Positions 26,366-34,365 of a stretch of DNA of 45,982 bases are shown here, piece by piece. Below the pieces are notes generated by a model. That model did not search any database. It was not told the origin of the DNA and saw nothing but the letters and a program-made list of their open reading frames with translations. Positions within the stretch are counted from its first letter, which is position 1, and each line of letters begins with the position of its first letter. Position numbers and translations under genes: made by a program. The stretch comes from HRBIN35 sp036741875 (lineage in GTDB: Bacteria; Patescibacteriota; Minisyncoccia; UBA6257; HR35): the NCBI GenBank assembly GCA_036741875.1, contig DAINRM010000005.1, positions 1-45,982 of the forward strand. The letters are read 5' to 3'.

Positions 26366-28444
26366 TTATTCTTTAAGTACCTCTTCTAAATCTTCCGGTG
26401 AAATTAAAACTTTTCTTGGTTTAGAACCTTCTTGCGGTCCTACAATTCCTTTCTCTTCCATTAAATCTAAGAGCCTTGCTGCTCGAGCATATCCTATTTT
26501 AAGTTTTCTTTGAAGAAGAGATGTTGAAGCTTTTCCACTGCTAACGACAATTTTTATAGCTTCCTTAAGAAGTTCTTCATCCTCAGCTTCTTCTCCAAGT
26601 TGAGGAAGGTAGCTTTTTTCTATATGTTCTATAGAAATTTTCTTAATTTCCTCTTCAGTAACTTTTTCTGATTGATTTAGCCAAAATTTTACAATTCTAC
26701 TTATTTCTTCTTCGGTTACAAAAGGAGCTTTAACTCTCAAGGGTTTATGAAGGTGTTTAGAAATAAAAAGAGCATCGCCAGAACCAATAAGTTTTTCTGC
26801 TCCGCTAGTATCCAAAACAGTTCTTGAGTCAACTTGGCTAGCTACTTTAAAACATATTCTGTTAGGTATATTTGCTTTAATTAAACCAGTAACAATATCC
26901 ACAGAAGGTCTTTGGGTTGCTAAAACAAGATGAATCCCTGTAGCTCTAGCCATTTGAGCTAAACGGATAATTATTGTTTCTACAGAAGAACCGTAGGTTA
27001 CCATAAGATCTGCCATTTCATCAATTACTAAAACTATTCTTGGTATTATTTTATCTTTTTTTTGAATCTGCTTTTTATTATAACTATCTATATCACGAGA
27101 ACCAGTAGCTTCTAAAATTTTATATCTTTCCTCCATCTCATTTACCAACCAGTTAAAAACAGCTAAAGTTTTCTTTATATCAGTAAGAGGATCAAGAAGA
27201 AGGTGGGGAAGAGATTGATAATTTATAAGCTCTACTCTTTTAGGATCAATAAGAATAAGATTCAAAGTTTCGGGTGTGTTTTTCATCAAAAAAGAGATAA
27301 GAAGATTGTGAATAAAAATAGATTTTCCTGAACCAGTAGTTCCAGCGATCAAAAGGTGAGGCATTTCAGCTAAATCTGCAAAATAAGGTTCTCCATTTAT
27401 TTTTCTTCCTACAGGGAAAAGAAGAAGATTGTCAGTGTTTAAAAATTCTGGATTATTTAAAACGTTACCCAATCTTACTACAGCTGATTTTATGTTAGGA
27501 ACTTCTATACCTATAACTGCTTTTCCTGGAATAGGGGTTTCTAAAATTAAATTAGGAACACCTAAAGCTAAAGCAAGATCATTTTGAAGACTTAAAATTT
27601 TAGAAAGCTTTACACCTTCGCCTGGTTTTAAAGAAAATCTTGTTACTGCTGGTCCTATTTCTACACCAACTATTTCAGCTTTAATCTCGAAACTCTCTAA
27701 AGTTTTTATAATAATTTCGGAAGTTTTATTAACATCTGGAGCAACAACTTCCTCTTTTCCTTGTTTAAGAAGCTCTATTGGAGGAAGTTCCCATTTACCT
27801 TTTTGAATTATTTTTCTAAGAGGTAAAGCGGAAGGTTGTTTTTCTGTTTTCTTAATTTTTGCTTTAGTTTCAATTCTTATTTCTTGTTTTACCCCTTTAA
27901 GGGGCTCTTCTAATTTTTCTTTTGTTAAAGTTTTTTCAATTTCTTTCTTAGCACTAAAAAATAAAGATTTTAAAAATAAGAAAAGTTTTTCTTCTAAAAT
28001 AAGCCATAAACCGAAAATTGAAAGAAGAAAATAAAAAAGAAAACCTCCTAAGGGTCCAAAAATGTAAGCATTAAAATACAGAAATTTTCCTAAAAAACCA
28101 CTTTCTCCAAAAAAGTATTCAATATAAAAACTTATAAAGAGGAAGATAAAAATTAAACCAAAAATTCTTTTAAAAATCTGAAACCATGAAAATTTTTTAA
28201 AAAGAAAAAAAGAAGTTAAGATTAAAAAGGGTGATAAAAAATAAAATGTCCACCCTAAAAGTTTTTGTAAAAGAATGTAAAGATTATAAGTAATTAAACC
28301 CTTAGGACTTAAAATAGAAAGAGTAAAGATAAATGATAAAAAAACCAAAAACCAACCTAAAAAGGGCTTAAAGTTTTCTGAGTAAATTAATTGTGTTATT
28401 TTTTCTTCAATTTTTATTTTGTTTTTTTTATTATTCCTTTTCAT
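26366..28444 (-). CDS. ftsK: DNA translocase FtsK/SpoIIIE
   Basis: This septum-located pump clears chromosome ends during division. The protein has about 692 residues, with four to five membrane helices (about 28-150), a Lys/Glu-rich linker (about 165-215), the alpha-beta motor with Walker A G-T-T-G-S-G-K-S at 369-376 and a D-E-M-A-D-L Walker B, and a winged-helix gamma domain (about 625-690) for reading polar DNA sequences. I chose the ATG at 28444; a GTG lies directly before it. A TATAAT box 8 bases upstream suggests a leaderless mRNA. The divergent smpB starts about 20 bases away. Confidence 0.96.
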   Translation of the reverse strand: MKRNNKKNKIKIEEKITQLIYSENFKPFLGWFLVFLSFIFTLSILSPKGLITYNLYILLQKLLGWTFYFLSPFLILTSFFLFKKFSWFQIFKRIFGLIFIFLFISFYIEYFFGESGFLGKFLYFNAYIFGPLGGFLFYFLLSIFGLWLILEEKLFLFLKSLFFSAKKEIEKTLTKEKLEEPLKGVKQEIRIETKAKIKKTEKQPSALPLRKIIQKGKWELPPIELLKQGKEEVVAPDVNKTSEIIIKTLESFEIKAEIVGVEIGPAVTRFSLKPGEGVKLSKILSLQNDLALALGVPNLILETPIPGKAVIGIEVPNIKSAVVRLGNVLNNPEFLNTDNLLLFPVGRKINGEPYFADLAEMPHLLIAGTTGSGKSIFIHNLLISFLMKNTPETLNLILIDPKRVELINYQSLPHLLLDPLTDIKKTLAVFNWLVNEMEERYKILEATGSRDIDSYNKKQIQKKDKIIPRIVLVIDEMADLMVTYGSSVETIIIRLAQMARATGIHLVLATQRPSVDIVTGLIKANIPNRICFKVASQVDSRTVLDTSGAEKLIGSGDALFISKHLHKPLRVKAPFVTEEEISRIVKFWLNQSEKVTEEEIKKISIEHIEKSYLPQLGEEAEDEELLKEAIKIVVSSGKASTSLLQRKLKIGYARAARLLDLMEEKGIVGPQEGSKPRKVLISPEDLEEVLKE

Positions 28445-28452
28445 CACTTAAA

Positions 28453-28458
28453 ATTATA
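28453..28458 (-). promoter_or_regulatory. -10 box of ftsK, leaderless arrangement
   Basis: TATAAT on the minus strand ends 8 bases before the ATG of ftsK. On the plus strand TAAAAT (28449-28454) lies 11 bases before the ATG of smpB. The two overlapping boxes would make a bidirectional promoter within an 18-21 base gap. Confidence 0.5.
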
Positions 28459-28465
28459 AAAAACA

Positions 28466-28909
28466 ATGGTTCTTATTCAAAACAAAGATATTTTCAGAAA
28501 TTACGAAATTTTAGAAACTTTTGAAGCAGGAATAGAACTTTATGGTTTCGAAGTTAAATCTATTTTAACAGGTAAAGGAAGTTTAAAAGGAAGTTATGTG
28601 ACTTATAAAGGTAGAGAGCTTTTTTTAGTTAATTTTTACATACCTCCTTATCAGAAAAAAAACGTCTTTAAGGATTATGATCCTTTAAGACCAAAAAGGC
28701 TTCTTTTAAAAAAGAGAGAGATTGATTATCTGATTTCTAAAATAAAAACCAAGGGGTTGACTGTTTTACCTCTTAAGATTTATAATAAAAATAGACTTAT
28801 AAAAGTAGAGATTGCTGTAGTAAGGGGTCTTAAAAAATATGAGAAAAGAGAAAAATTAAAAGAAAAAGAGTTTAGAAGAGTTAAAGAAAGAATTCTCAAA
28901 AATTTTTAG
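28466..28909 (+). CDS. smpB: tmRNA-binding protein SmpB
   Basis: The 147-residue protein delivers tmRNA to stalled ribosomes. The barrel has N-Y-E-I-L-E-T-F-E-A-G-I-E-L near 12-25, G-F-E-V-K-S near 28-33 and P-L-R-P-K-R-L-L-L near 71-79. The C-terminal tail is Lys/Arg-rich with repeated K-E-K motifs (about 120-145), which normally enters the mRNA channel. The ssrA gene begins at the last base of its stop codon, so protein and RNA are a single unit. Confidence 0.96.
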   Translation: MVLIQNKDIFRNYEILETFEAGIELYGFEVKSILTGKGSLKGSYVTYKGRELFLVNFYIPPYQKKNVFKDYDPLRPKRLLLKKREIDYLISKIKTKGLTVLPLKIYNKNRLIKVEIAVVRGLKKYEKREKLKEKEFRRVKERILKNF

Positions 28910-29242
28910 GGGGTGAAATGGAGGTCGAGGAGGAAGAAAGAAACCATTGGAGCTGGCAGGTTGGCAACCTTAACAGCTAAATAAGTGCCAACAGAGTCCC
29001 AGCTTACGCTCTTTCGTAAAGAAGGCGGCTTCTAAAAAGCTCGGCGGAGGAGCTTTTTAGGGGTTAAAAATTTCTCCGCTAGGTTTTAGGTGATGGCTCT
29101 AACCTAAAACCGAAACTAAGAGCCTGTGCTTCTCGAAGGTTTGTTTGTTTTCCTTCGAGAAGTCAAATTTAAAAAACAAACTGCGCCAGGAGAGCCAATG
29201 GTTTCTTTTCCTTCGATGGGGGTTCGATTCCCCCCACCTCCA
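28909..29242 (+). ncRNA. ssrA: tmRNA
   Basis: The acceptor GGGGGTG (28909-28915) pairs with CACCTCC before the discriminator A at 29242, and the T-arm GGGGG-TTCGATT-CCCCC precedes it. A long helix pairs GAAACCATTGG near 28942 with CCAATGGTTTC near 29196. The tag frame, aligned on the E. coli pattern A-A-A-T-A-x-G-T before the resume codon, begins with GCC at 28987 and stops with TAA at 29017-29019; it encodes ANRVPAYALS. A strong hairpin follows (29033-29062, arms CTAAAAAGCTC and GAGCTTTTTAG). CCA is not encoded. The tRNA-like ends are certain; the tag frame is my best reading. Confidence 0.92.
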
Positions 29243-29245
29243 CTT

Positions 29246-30889
29246 TTATAAAACTCCTGTTACTCTTTCAATTTCTTCTAAGGTGGTAATTTTTTTCAAA
29301 GCTTTAATAAGTCCGTCTTGTTTCATACTTACAAAATTATCCTTAATTTCTAAATATATCTCTTCTTCTGTAGGATTTTTTAAAATTAAAGGTTGAAGTT
29401 TTTCTTCTAAGATAAATAGTTCAAAAATACCAATTCTTCCTTTATAACCTGTATTAAAACAAAGGTGACAACCTAAACCTTTAGCTAATTTAAAATTCTC
29501 TAAATCAAAATCTCTTTTCACTCTCTGAGGTAAGTTTTGAAGTTCTTTTTTAATTTTTTCTTTAGTTTTTTCATCAGGATTATATTCTTCTTTACAATTT
29601 TCACAAATTTTTCTTACAAGTCTTTGAGCAATAACAAGTCTTAATGCTGAAGGAATAAGTTTGGGATCAACTTCTAAGCTTATAAGCCTAGGAATAGCAC
29701 CCAAAGAAGAGTTGGTATGTAAAGTTGAAAGAACAAGATGTCCGGTTAAAGAAGCTTGGATAGCTGTATTAGCTGTTTCTTTATCTCTTATTTCACCAAC
29801 TAAAATGACATCAGGATCGTGTCTTAAAAAGGCTTTAAGAGCTGAAGCAAAGGTCAAATTTTTTCTTTCATCTATCTCTACTTGGGTTATACCTTCAATT
29901 CTATACTCAATAGGATTTTCGATGGTTAGGATTTTTACCTCAGGCCTTTTAAGTTTCATTAAAATAGAATATAGCGTTGTTGTTTTTCCTGAACCTGTAG
30001 GACCAGTGTTAAGTATCATACCATTAGGAAGGAGAATAATTTTATTTAAGATTTCATAATCATCTTCTCTAAGTCCTAAATCTTCTAATGTTTTTGTAAT
30101 TTTAGAAAAATTTAGTATTCTAATAACAAAAGCTTCGCCGTAACCTGTAGGTAAAGAGGAGACACGAAAATCTATTCTATTTTTTTCAAAATTTACAAAA
30201 AAACTACCATCCTGAGGTTTGTCAGTGATATTTAACATCATTCCAGAAATGATCTTAATTCTATTTTTAATAACATCGTAAATTTCTTTATCTAGATAAA
30301 TAACATCATAAAGAAGACCATCTAAACGATAACGAACAACTATTTTATCTTCATAAGGTTCAAAATGTATATCTGAAGCGTCAAATTTCAAACCTCCAGC
30401 AATAATGGTATCCAATACAAAAAAAGGATTTTCTTTTAAAAGCTCTTGACAAAAATTTTGTAAAAGCTCTTTTCTTGTGATTTCTCTATTTACTTTTTCA
30501 ATCACCTCTTGGTTTAAATCTAAACTTTTAGAAATCTTGAGTCTTTTAAGTCTAATCAGGCTATATTCATCTAAGGCTTCAAAAAAACTTGAATTAGAGA
30601 TTATACCCCAAATAACCTCTTTTCTTTTTTGTTTTAGGGTCTCTATAAAATCTTTAAGACCAGGAAGCAAAGGATCAACTATACCGATAATAATTTTTCT
30701 ACCGTCATCTTCTAGAGGGATGAGTTTAAATTTTTCCGCTTCTTCTTTAGAAATAATTTCTAAAGCTGTTGGTTTTGGTTTTAAAAGAGAAAGATTAAAA
30801 TAAGGAACTCCTAATTTGGAAGCTAAGACCTGAGCTAAATATTCTTCTTGTTCTCTTTTTTTTCTTTTTATTTCTTCCCAGTCTATCAT
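29246..30889 (-). CDS. Type IV pilus/type II secretion assembly ATPase (PilB/GspE family)
   Basis: The protein has about 547 residues from the ATG at 30889. The N-terminal MshEN-like domain (about 15-120) has L-G-V-P-Y-F-N-L. The motor follows: A-S-D-I-H-F-E near 172-178, Walker A G-P-T-G-S-G-K-T at 297-304, the Asp box around E-N-P-I-E-Y, Walker B near I-L-V-G-E-I-R-D, and a His box L-S-T-L-H-T-N. Cys pairs C-x2-C near 435 and 470 bind zinc. It powers pilus or pseudopilus assembly, perhaps for DNA uptake. No pilC, pilin or prepilin peptidase is adjacent. TATAAT 8 bases before the ATG suggests a leaderless mRNA. Confidence 0.92.
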   Translation of the reverse strand: MIDWEEIKRKKREQEEYLAQVLASKLGVPYFNLSLLKPKPTALEIISKEEAEKFKLIPLEDDGRKIIIGIVDPLLPGLKDFIETLKQKRKEVIWGIISNSSFFEALDEYSLIRLKRLKISKSLDLNQEVIEKVNREITRKELLQNFCQELLKENPFFVLDTIIAGGLKFDASDIHFEPYEDKIVVRYRLDGLLYDVIYLDKEIYDVIKNRIKIISGMMLNITDKPQDGSFFVNFEKNRIDFRVSSLPTGYGEAFVIRILNFSKITKTLEDLGLREDDYEILNKIILLPNGMILNTGPTGSGKTTTLYSILMKLKRPEVKILTIENPIEYRIEGITQVEIDERKNLTFASALKAFLRHDPDVILVGEIRDKETANTAIQASLTGHLVLSTLHTNSSLGAIPRLISLEVDPKLIPSALRLVIAQRLVRKICENCKEEYNPDEKTKEKIKKELQNLPQRVKRDFDLENFKLAKGLGCHLCFNTGYKGRIGIFELFILEEKLQPLILKNPTEEEIYLEIKDNFVSMKQDGLIKALKKITTLEEIERVTGVL

Positions 30890-30897
30890 CAAGAATA

Positions 30898-30903
30898 ATT
30901 ATA
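30898..30903 (-). promoter_or_regulatory. -10 box of the PilB-type gene
   Basis: TATAAT on the minus strand, ending 8 bases before the ATG. On the other strand TAAAAT (30912-30917) lies 9 bases before the penicillin-binding protein start. This is the same head-to-head layout as at ftsK/smpB. Confidence 0.45.
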
Positions 30904-30926
30904 AGATGGTTTAAAATTTAAATTAA

Positions 30927-32957
30927 ATGAAGCTTTTTTTAAAAATTTTATTTTTTTTCTTTTTTATTTTCTCAAGTTTGTTTTTGATTCTTTATTTTTA
31001 TTTTTCCAAAGACCTTCCTGAACCTAGTATTTTAGGACAAAAAATAGTTAGCGGTGGTATAGAAATTTATGATAGGACAGAAACAGTTCTGCTTTACAAA
31101 ATAGGTTTTAGAAGAAAATGGGTTGATTATAACGAAATTCCCGATAAGGTTATTAAGTCATTTTTAGTAGCGGAAGATATTGATTTTTTCAAACATAAAG
31201 GTATAAGTTTAAGAGGGATTATAAGATCGTTTTATTTAAATTTAAGAAAAGGAGATTTAACTTATGGAGGTTCAACAATTACCCAACAACTGGCAAGAAA
31301 TCTTTTTTTAACTAAAGAAAAAACTTTAGGAAGGAAGATTAGAGAAATAATCCTTGCTTTAAAAATAGAAAAAAAATACTCTAAAGAAGAAATTTTAACT
31401 TTTTACCTAAATTCTATTTATTTAGGAGAAGGAAATATTGGTATTGGTGCGGCTAGTGAATATTATTTTGATAAAAAAATCCAAAGAGTTTCTTGGTCAG
31501 AAGCTGCTATTTTAGCTAGTATTGCCAGAGCACCGTCTTTTTATGCTCCTATATCTCCTGAAAATTTAAAAAGACTAAAAGAAAGAAGAGATTTTATTTT
31601 GAAAAAACTTTATGAAAATGGTTTTATTTCTTCATTGGAATATGAAAAAGCCTTAAAAGAAGAGATTTCTTTAGTTAAAGGAAAATATGCTGGTATTATT
31701 GCTCCACATTTTGTTATGGAAGTAATTAATGTTCTTAAAAAAAGTTTTCCTAATAAAAATTTAGAAGAGCTTAATCTTAAAGTAGTAACAACTTTAGATT
31801 TAAAACTTCAAAAGATTGCTGAAGAAATTGTTGAAAAAAGAGTAAAAGAAAACAAAGAAAAATATGGAAGTACCAATGGGGCTTTAATGGCTATTAATCC
31901 TAAAACAGGGGAAGTTTTAGCTTTAGTAGGTTCTAAGGATTTTTTTGATGAAACTATTGATGGACAAGTAAATGTTCCTTTTAGAAAAAGACAACCAGGT
32001 TCAGCTATTAAACCACTTGTTTATTCTGCTCTTTTTGAATTAGGTTATCCCGATAAGACTATAGTTTTTGATGTTCCTACAAATTTTGGAAATTATCGAC
32101 CAAAAAATTTTGATGGTAAATTTAAAGGACCGGTAAGCTTAAGACAAGCTTTAGCAGAGTCAAGAAATGTTCCTTCAGTAAAAGTTTTTTACTTAGCTAT
32201 TCCCGAAAGGGTTATTTCTTTAGCTAAAGAAGCTGGTATGGAATATCTTGATGATTGGAAAAAATATGGGCTTTCTTTTGGTTTAGGAACAGCCGAAGTA
32301 AGAATGGCTGATCTTATAAGATTTTATGGTGCTTTAGCTAATGACGGGATTTTGGTTTCACAAACTTTAATTTTAAAAATTGTTCAAGAAGGAAAAATCA
32401 TTTATGAATATTTTCCTCAAGAGAAAAGGATTATTTCTTCAGAAACAGCTCGTTTAGTAACAGATATTTTAAAAGATAAAGAGGCAAGAAGGGGTCTTTT
32501 TCAAAGAAGTTTTCATTTAACTGATTTTGGTTTTTATGAAGTAGCTTTAAAAACAGGAACAACACAATTTTATCAAGATGCTTGGACTTTCGGATATACT
32601 AAAGATTTAGTAGTCGGAGTTTGGACAGGAAATACTAGTGGTCAAAGGCTTAAATCACAAGCAGCAAGTATTGTTGCAGCCCTACCTATTTTCCATGATT
32701 TCGTAAAAAAACTTATTGATGAAGGAATTCTACCAGAAAATAAATTTGAACCTCCAGAAAAAAGAGAGGCAAATAAACCTATGTTAAATGGTGAATGGAT
32801 ATCTTCTTATGGGATTCATAATATTCTTTTTTATGTAGACCGCTACAATCCTTTAGGACCTCTTCCTTCTCATCCGGAAAACGATCCACAATTTCTTCCC
32901 TGGGAGGAGGGTGTTCAAAATTGGATTAAATCTTTTGAGGAAAATACAGAATTTTAA
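30927..32957 (+). CDS. Class A penicillin-binding protein (PBP1A type)
   Basis: This bifunctional peptidoglycan synthase has 676 residues with a membrane anchor at about 5-27. The GT51 domain (about 55-230) has the catalytic E83-D in E-D-I-D-F-F-K-H and G-G-S-T-I-T-Q-Q-L-A-R-N near 114-125. The transpeptidase domain (about 310-600) has S359-A-I-K as the active-site serine motif, S412-R-N and K542-T-G-T. All catalytic motifs are intact. It polymerises and cross-links the wall outside the membrane. Its 3' end overlaps the opposing 73-residue gene by 32 bases. Confidence 0.95.
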   Translation: MKLFLKILFFFFFIFSSLFLILYFYFSKDLPEPSILGQKIVSGGIEIYDRTETVLLYKIGFRRKWVDYNEIPDKVIKSFLVAEDIDFFKHKGISLRGIIRSFYLNLRKGDLTYGGSTITQQLARNLFLTKEKTLGRKIREIILALKIEKKYSKEEILTFYLNSIYLGEGNIGIGAASEYYFDKKIQRVSWSEAAILASIARAPSFYAPISPENLKRLKERRDFILKKLYENGFISSLEYEKALKEEISLVKGKYAGIIAPHFVMEVINVLKKSFPNKNLEELNLKVVTTLDLKLQKIAEEIVEKRVKENKEKYGSTNGALMAINPKTGEVLALVGSKDFFDETIDGQVNVPFRKRQPGSAIKPLVYSALFELGYPDKTIVFDVPTNFGNYRPKNFDGKFKGPVSLRQALAESRNVPSVKVFYLAIPERVISLAKEAGMEYLDDWKKYGLSFGLGTAEVRMADLIRFYGALANDGILVSQTLILKIVQEGKIIYEYFPQEKRIISSETARLVTDILKDKEARRGLFQRSFHLTDFGFYEVALKTGTTQFYQDAWTFGYTKDLVVGVWTGNTSGQRLKSQAASIVAALPIFHDFVKKLIDEGILPENKFEPPEKREANKPMLNGEWISSYGIHNILFYVDRYNPLGPLPSHPENDPQFLPWEEGVQNWIKSFEENTEF

Positions 32958-33147
32958 AATGAGGATATTTTCTTTGAAAATCAAGTTTTATTTCTTCTAA
33001 TTTATATAAATCGATTGGGTTTAAAAAGTGTATTTCAATAATTTCTTTTTTAATTTTAATTTTTATTTTCGATTCTGGGAAATGTTTTTTTAAAAAATAT
33101 GCTAATTCATAAATTTCGTTCAAATTAAAATCAAGTTTTTTAAACAT
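32926..33147 (-). CDS. Small hypothetical protein after dnaN
   Basis: The 73-residue protein has a beta/alpha pattern: an amphipathic helix (about 8-20), alternating strands K-I-K-I-K-I-K-K-E-I-I-E-I-H-F, then a helix and final strand. I do not recognise it. Its ATG overlaps the dnaN stop in T-A-A-T-G, indicating translational coupling. It occupies the position where recF or a small S4-like protein often stands in other bacteria, but it has none of their motifs. It is probably cytoplasmic and may serve replication; that is inference from location only. Confidence 0.55.
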   Translation of the reverse strand: MFKKLDFNLNEIYELAYFLKKHFPESKIKIKIKKEIIEIHFLNPIDLYKLEEIKLDFQRKYPHFKILYFPQKI

Positions 33148-34271
33148 TAAAGATGCATGGAAACATAAATAAAATCTTCTTCTAAAGGAGAGCTCAGATA
33201 AAGAGGGAAAGATTCTTCTCCGGCGGAAAAGAAACTTAAAAATACTTTTTCAGAATCATAGACACTGAAACCATCAAAAAAGAAGTCTAAGTTAAATTTA
33301 ATCTTAAATTCATTTCCTCCATAACTATTTTCTTTAACTTCAAAATCAACTTCATTTTTGGCTTCACCCAAAAGTTCATTTTTCGAAATAAGATAAATTT
33401 TATTTTCTTTAAAGTCAAAAATTACATCCAATTCTTTTAAGTCAGTTGTATAAACTTTGTTAAGTTTTAAAGCTTTTAATATTTCTTCTGTGTTTATTTC
33501 TAAAGTAAAAAGAAAGCTTGTTGGTTCAATAAAATCTTTATAATTTGGGTAGTCTAAAGCGACAATTTTATTTGTTAAAAGATGATTTCCTATTTCAAAA
33601 GAAACTTGATTTTCTTCAAAGTAAATTTTTAATTTTCCTGTTTTTTTCTTAATGTTTAGATATTCTTTAATAATTCTTTGTGGCAAAAGCACCTTAATTT
33701 CACTTATATTTGTTTCATAAAAAACAGGTTTTATTTTTTTTACTCCTAATCTAAAAGAATCGGTAGAAACTAAGTTAAGTCCATTTTCAGATAAGTCAAA
33801 ATAAATTCCTGAATATTCAGGCCTTATATCAGAAGTTTTTAAAATTGGTTTTAATTTTTCAACAACATCTAAAAAAATTTCATTATCTATTTCAAAATAG
33901 TTATCTTTATTGATCGATGAAAAAGTTGGGTAATCTTCTTGAATAAGTCCTGGTAGATTAAGAAAAAATTTCTTTCCTCTTATATAAAGAATGTCGTCTT
34001 TTGTTTCTAAGGTGATATCTTCTTCGTAAAGATTATCGACTATGTTTTCAAATTGTTTAGCTGGTATAAGAATTTTTCCTTCTTTTTCGATTCTAACAGG
34101 AAATTTTGTTTGATAATTAATTTCTAAGTCTGTAGCAGCAATATAACAATCATTTTCTTTAGCTTCAAGATAGAAATAATTGAGAATGTTAATATCTGTC
34201 TTTTTAGGACAAATACTTCTAACTATTTGTATTACTTCTTTTAATTTTTCTTTTGAAATAGTAATAATCAT
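33147..34271 (-). CDS. dnaN: DNA polymerase III beta subunit (sliding clamp)
   Basis: The 374-residue protein is the ring clamp that gives the replicative polymerase its processivity. It has three repeats of the clamp fold: I-L-N-Y-F-Y-L-E-A near 24-32 and A-A-T-D-L-E-I near 39-45 in domain I; I-Y-F-D-L-S and L-V-S-T-D-S-F-R-L near 150-175 in domain II; and a C-terminal domain III. It ends V-S-M-H-L, an equivalent of the usual M-P-x-R/M-R-L end of the clamp pocket. It is divergent but full length. It lies 94 bases after dnaA. Confidence 0.95.
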   Translation of the reverse strand: MIITISKEKLKEVIQIVRSICPKKTDINILNYFYLEAKENDCYIAATDLEINYQTKFPVRIEKEGKILIPAKQFENIVDNLYEEDITLETKDDILYIRGKKFFLNLPGLIQEDYPTFSSINKDNYFEIDNEIFLDVVEKLKPILKTSDIRPEYSGIYFDLSENGLNLVSTDSFRLGVKKIKPVFYETNISEIKVLLPQRIIKEYLNIKKKTGKLKIYFEENQVSFEIGNHLLTNKIVALDYPNYKDFIEPTSFLFTLEINTEEILKALKLNKVYTTDLKELDVIFDFKENKIYLISKNELLGEAKNEVDFEVKENSYGGNEFKIKFNLDFFFDGFSVYDSEKVFLSFFSAGEESFPLYLSSPLEEDFIYVSMHL

Positions 34272-34365
34272 AGTAGTGATCTTAGCAATGTTAATTCTTT
34301 TTAAATTTTATTTAAAAATTTTATAAAAAAGCATTTAATTTTTATTTAAAAAAGTGTAAAAATTG
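34272..34365. other. AT-rich dnaA-dnaN spacer, possible part of oriC
   Basis: Ninety-four almost purely A/T bases. The only resemblance to a DnaA box is a 7-of-9 match, TTTTACACT (minus strand, near 34353). No cluster of TTATNCACA boxes is seen. It could act as an unwinding element, but the evidence is location and composition only. Confidence 0.3.

Noticed and set aside
28951..28991. Pseudoknot in tmRNA using TTGGCA with TGCCAA
   Set aside because: It would bury the resume codon GCC; a nested hairpin AGCTG...CAGCT with AGGTT/AACCT inside fits better, though the pseudoknot cannot be excluded.
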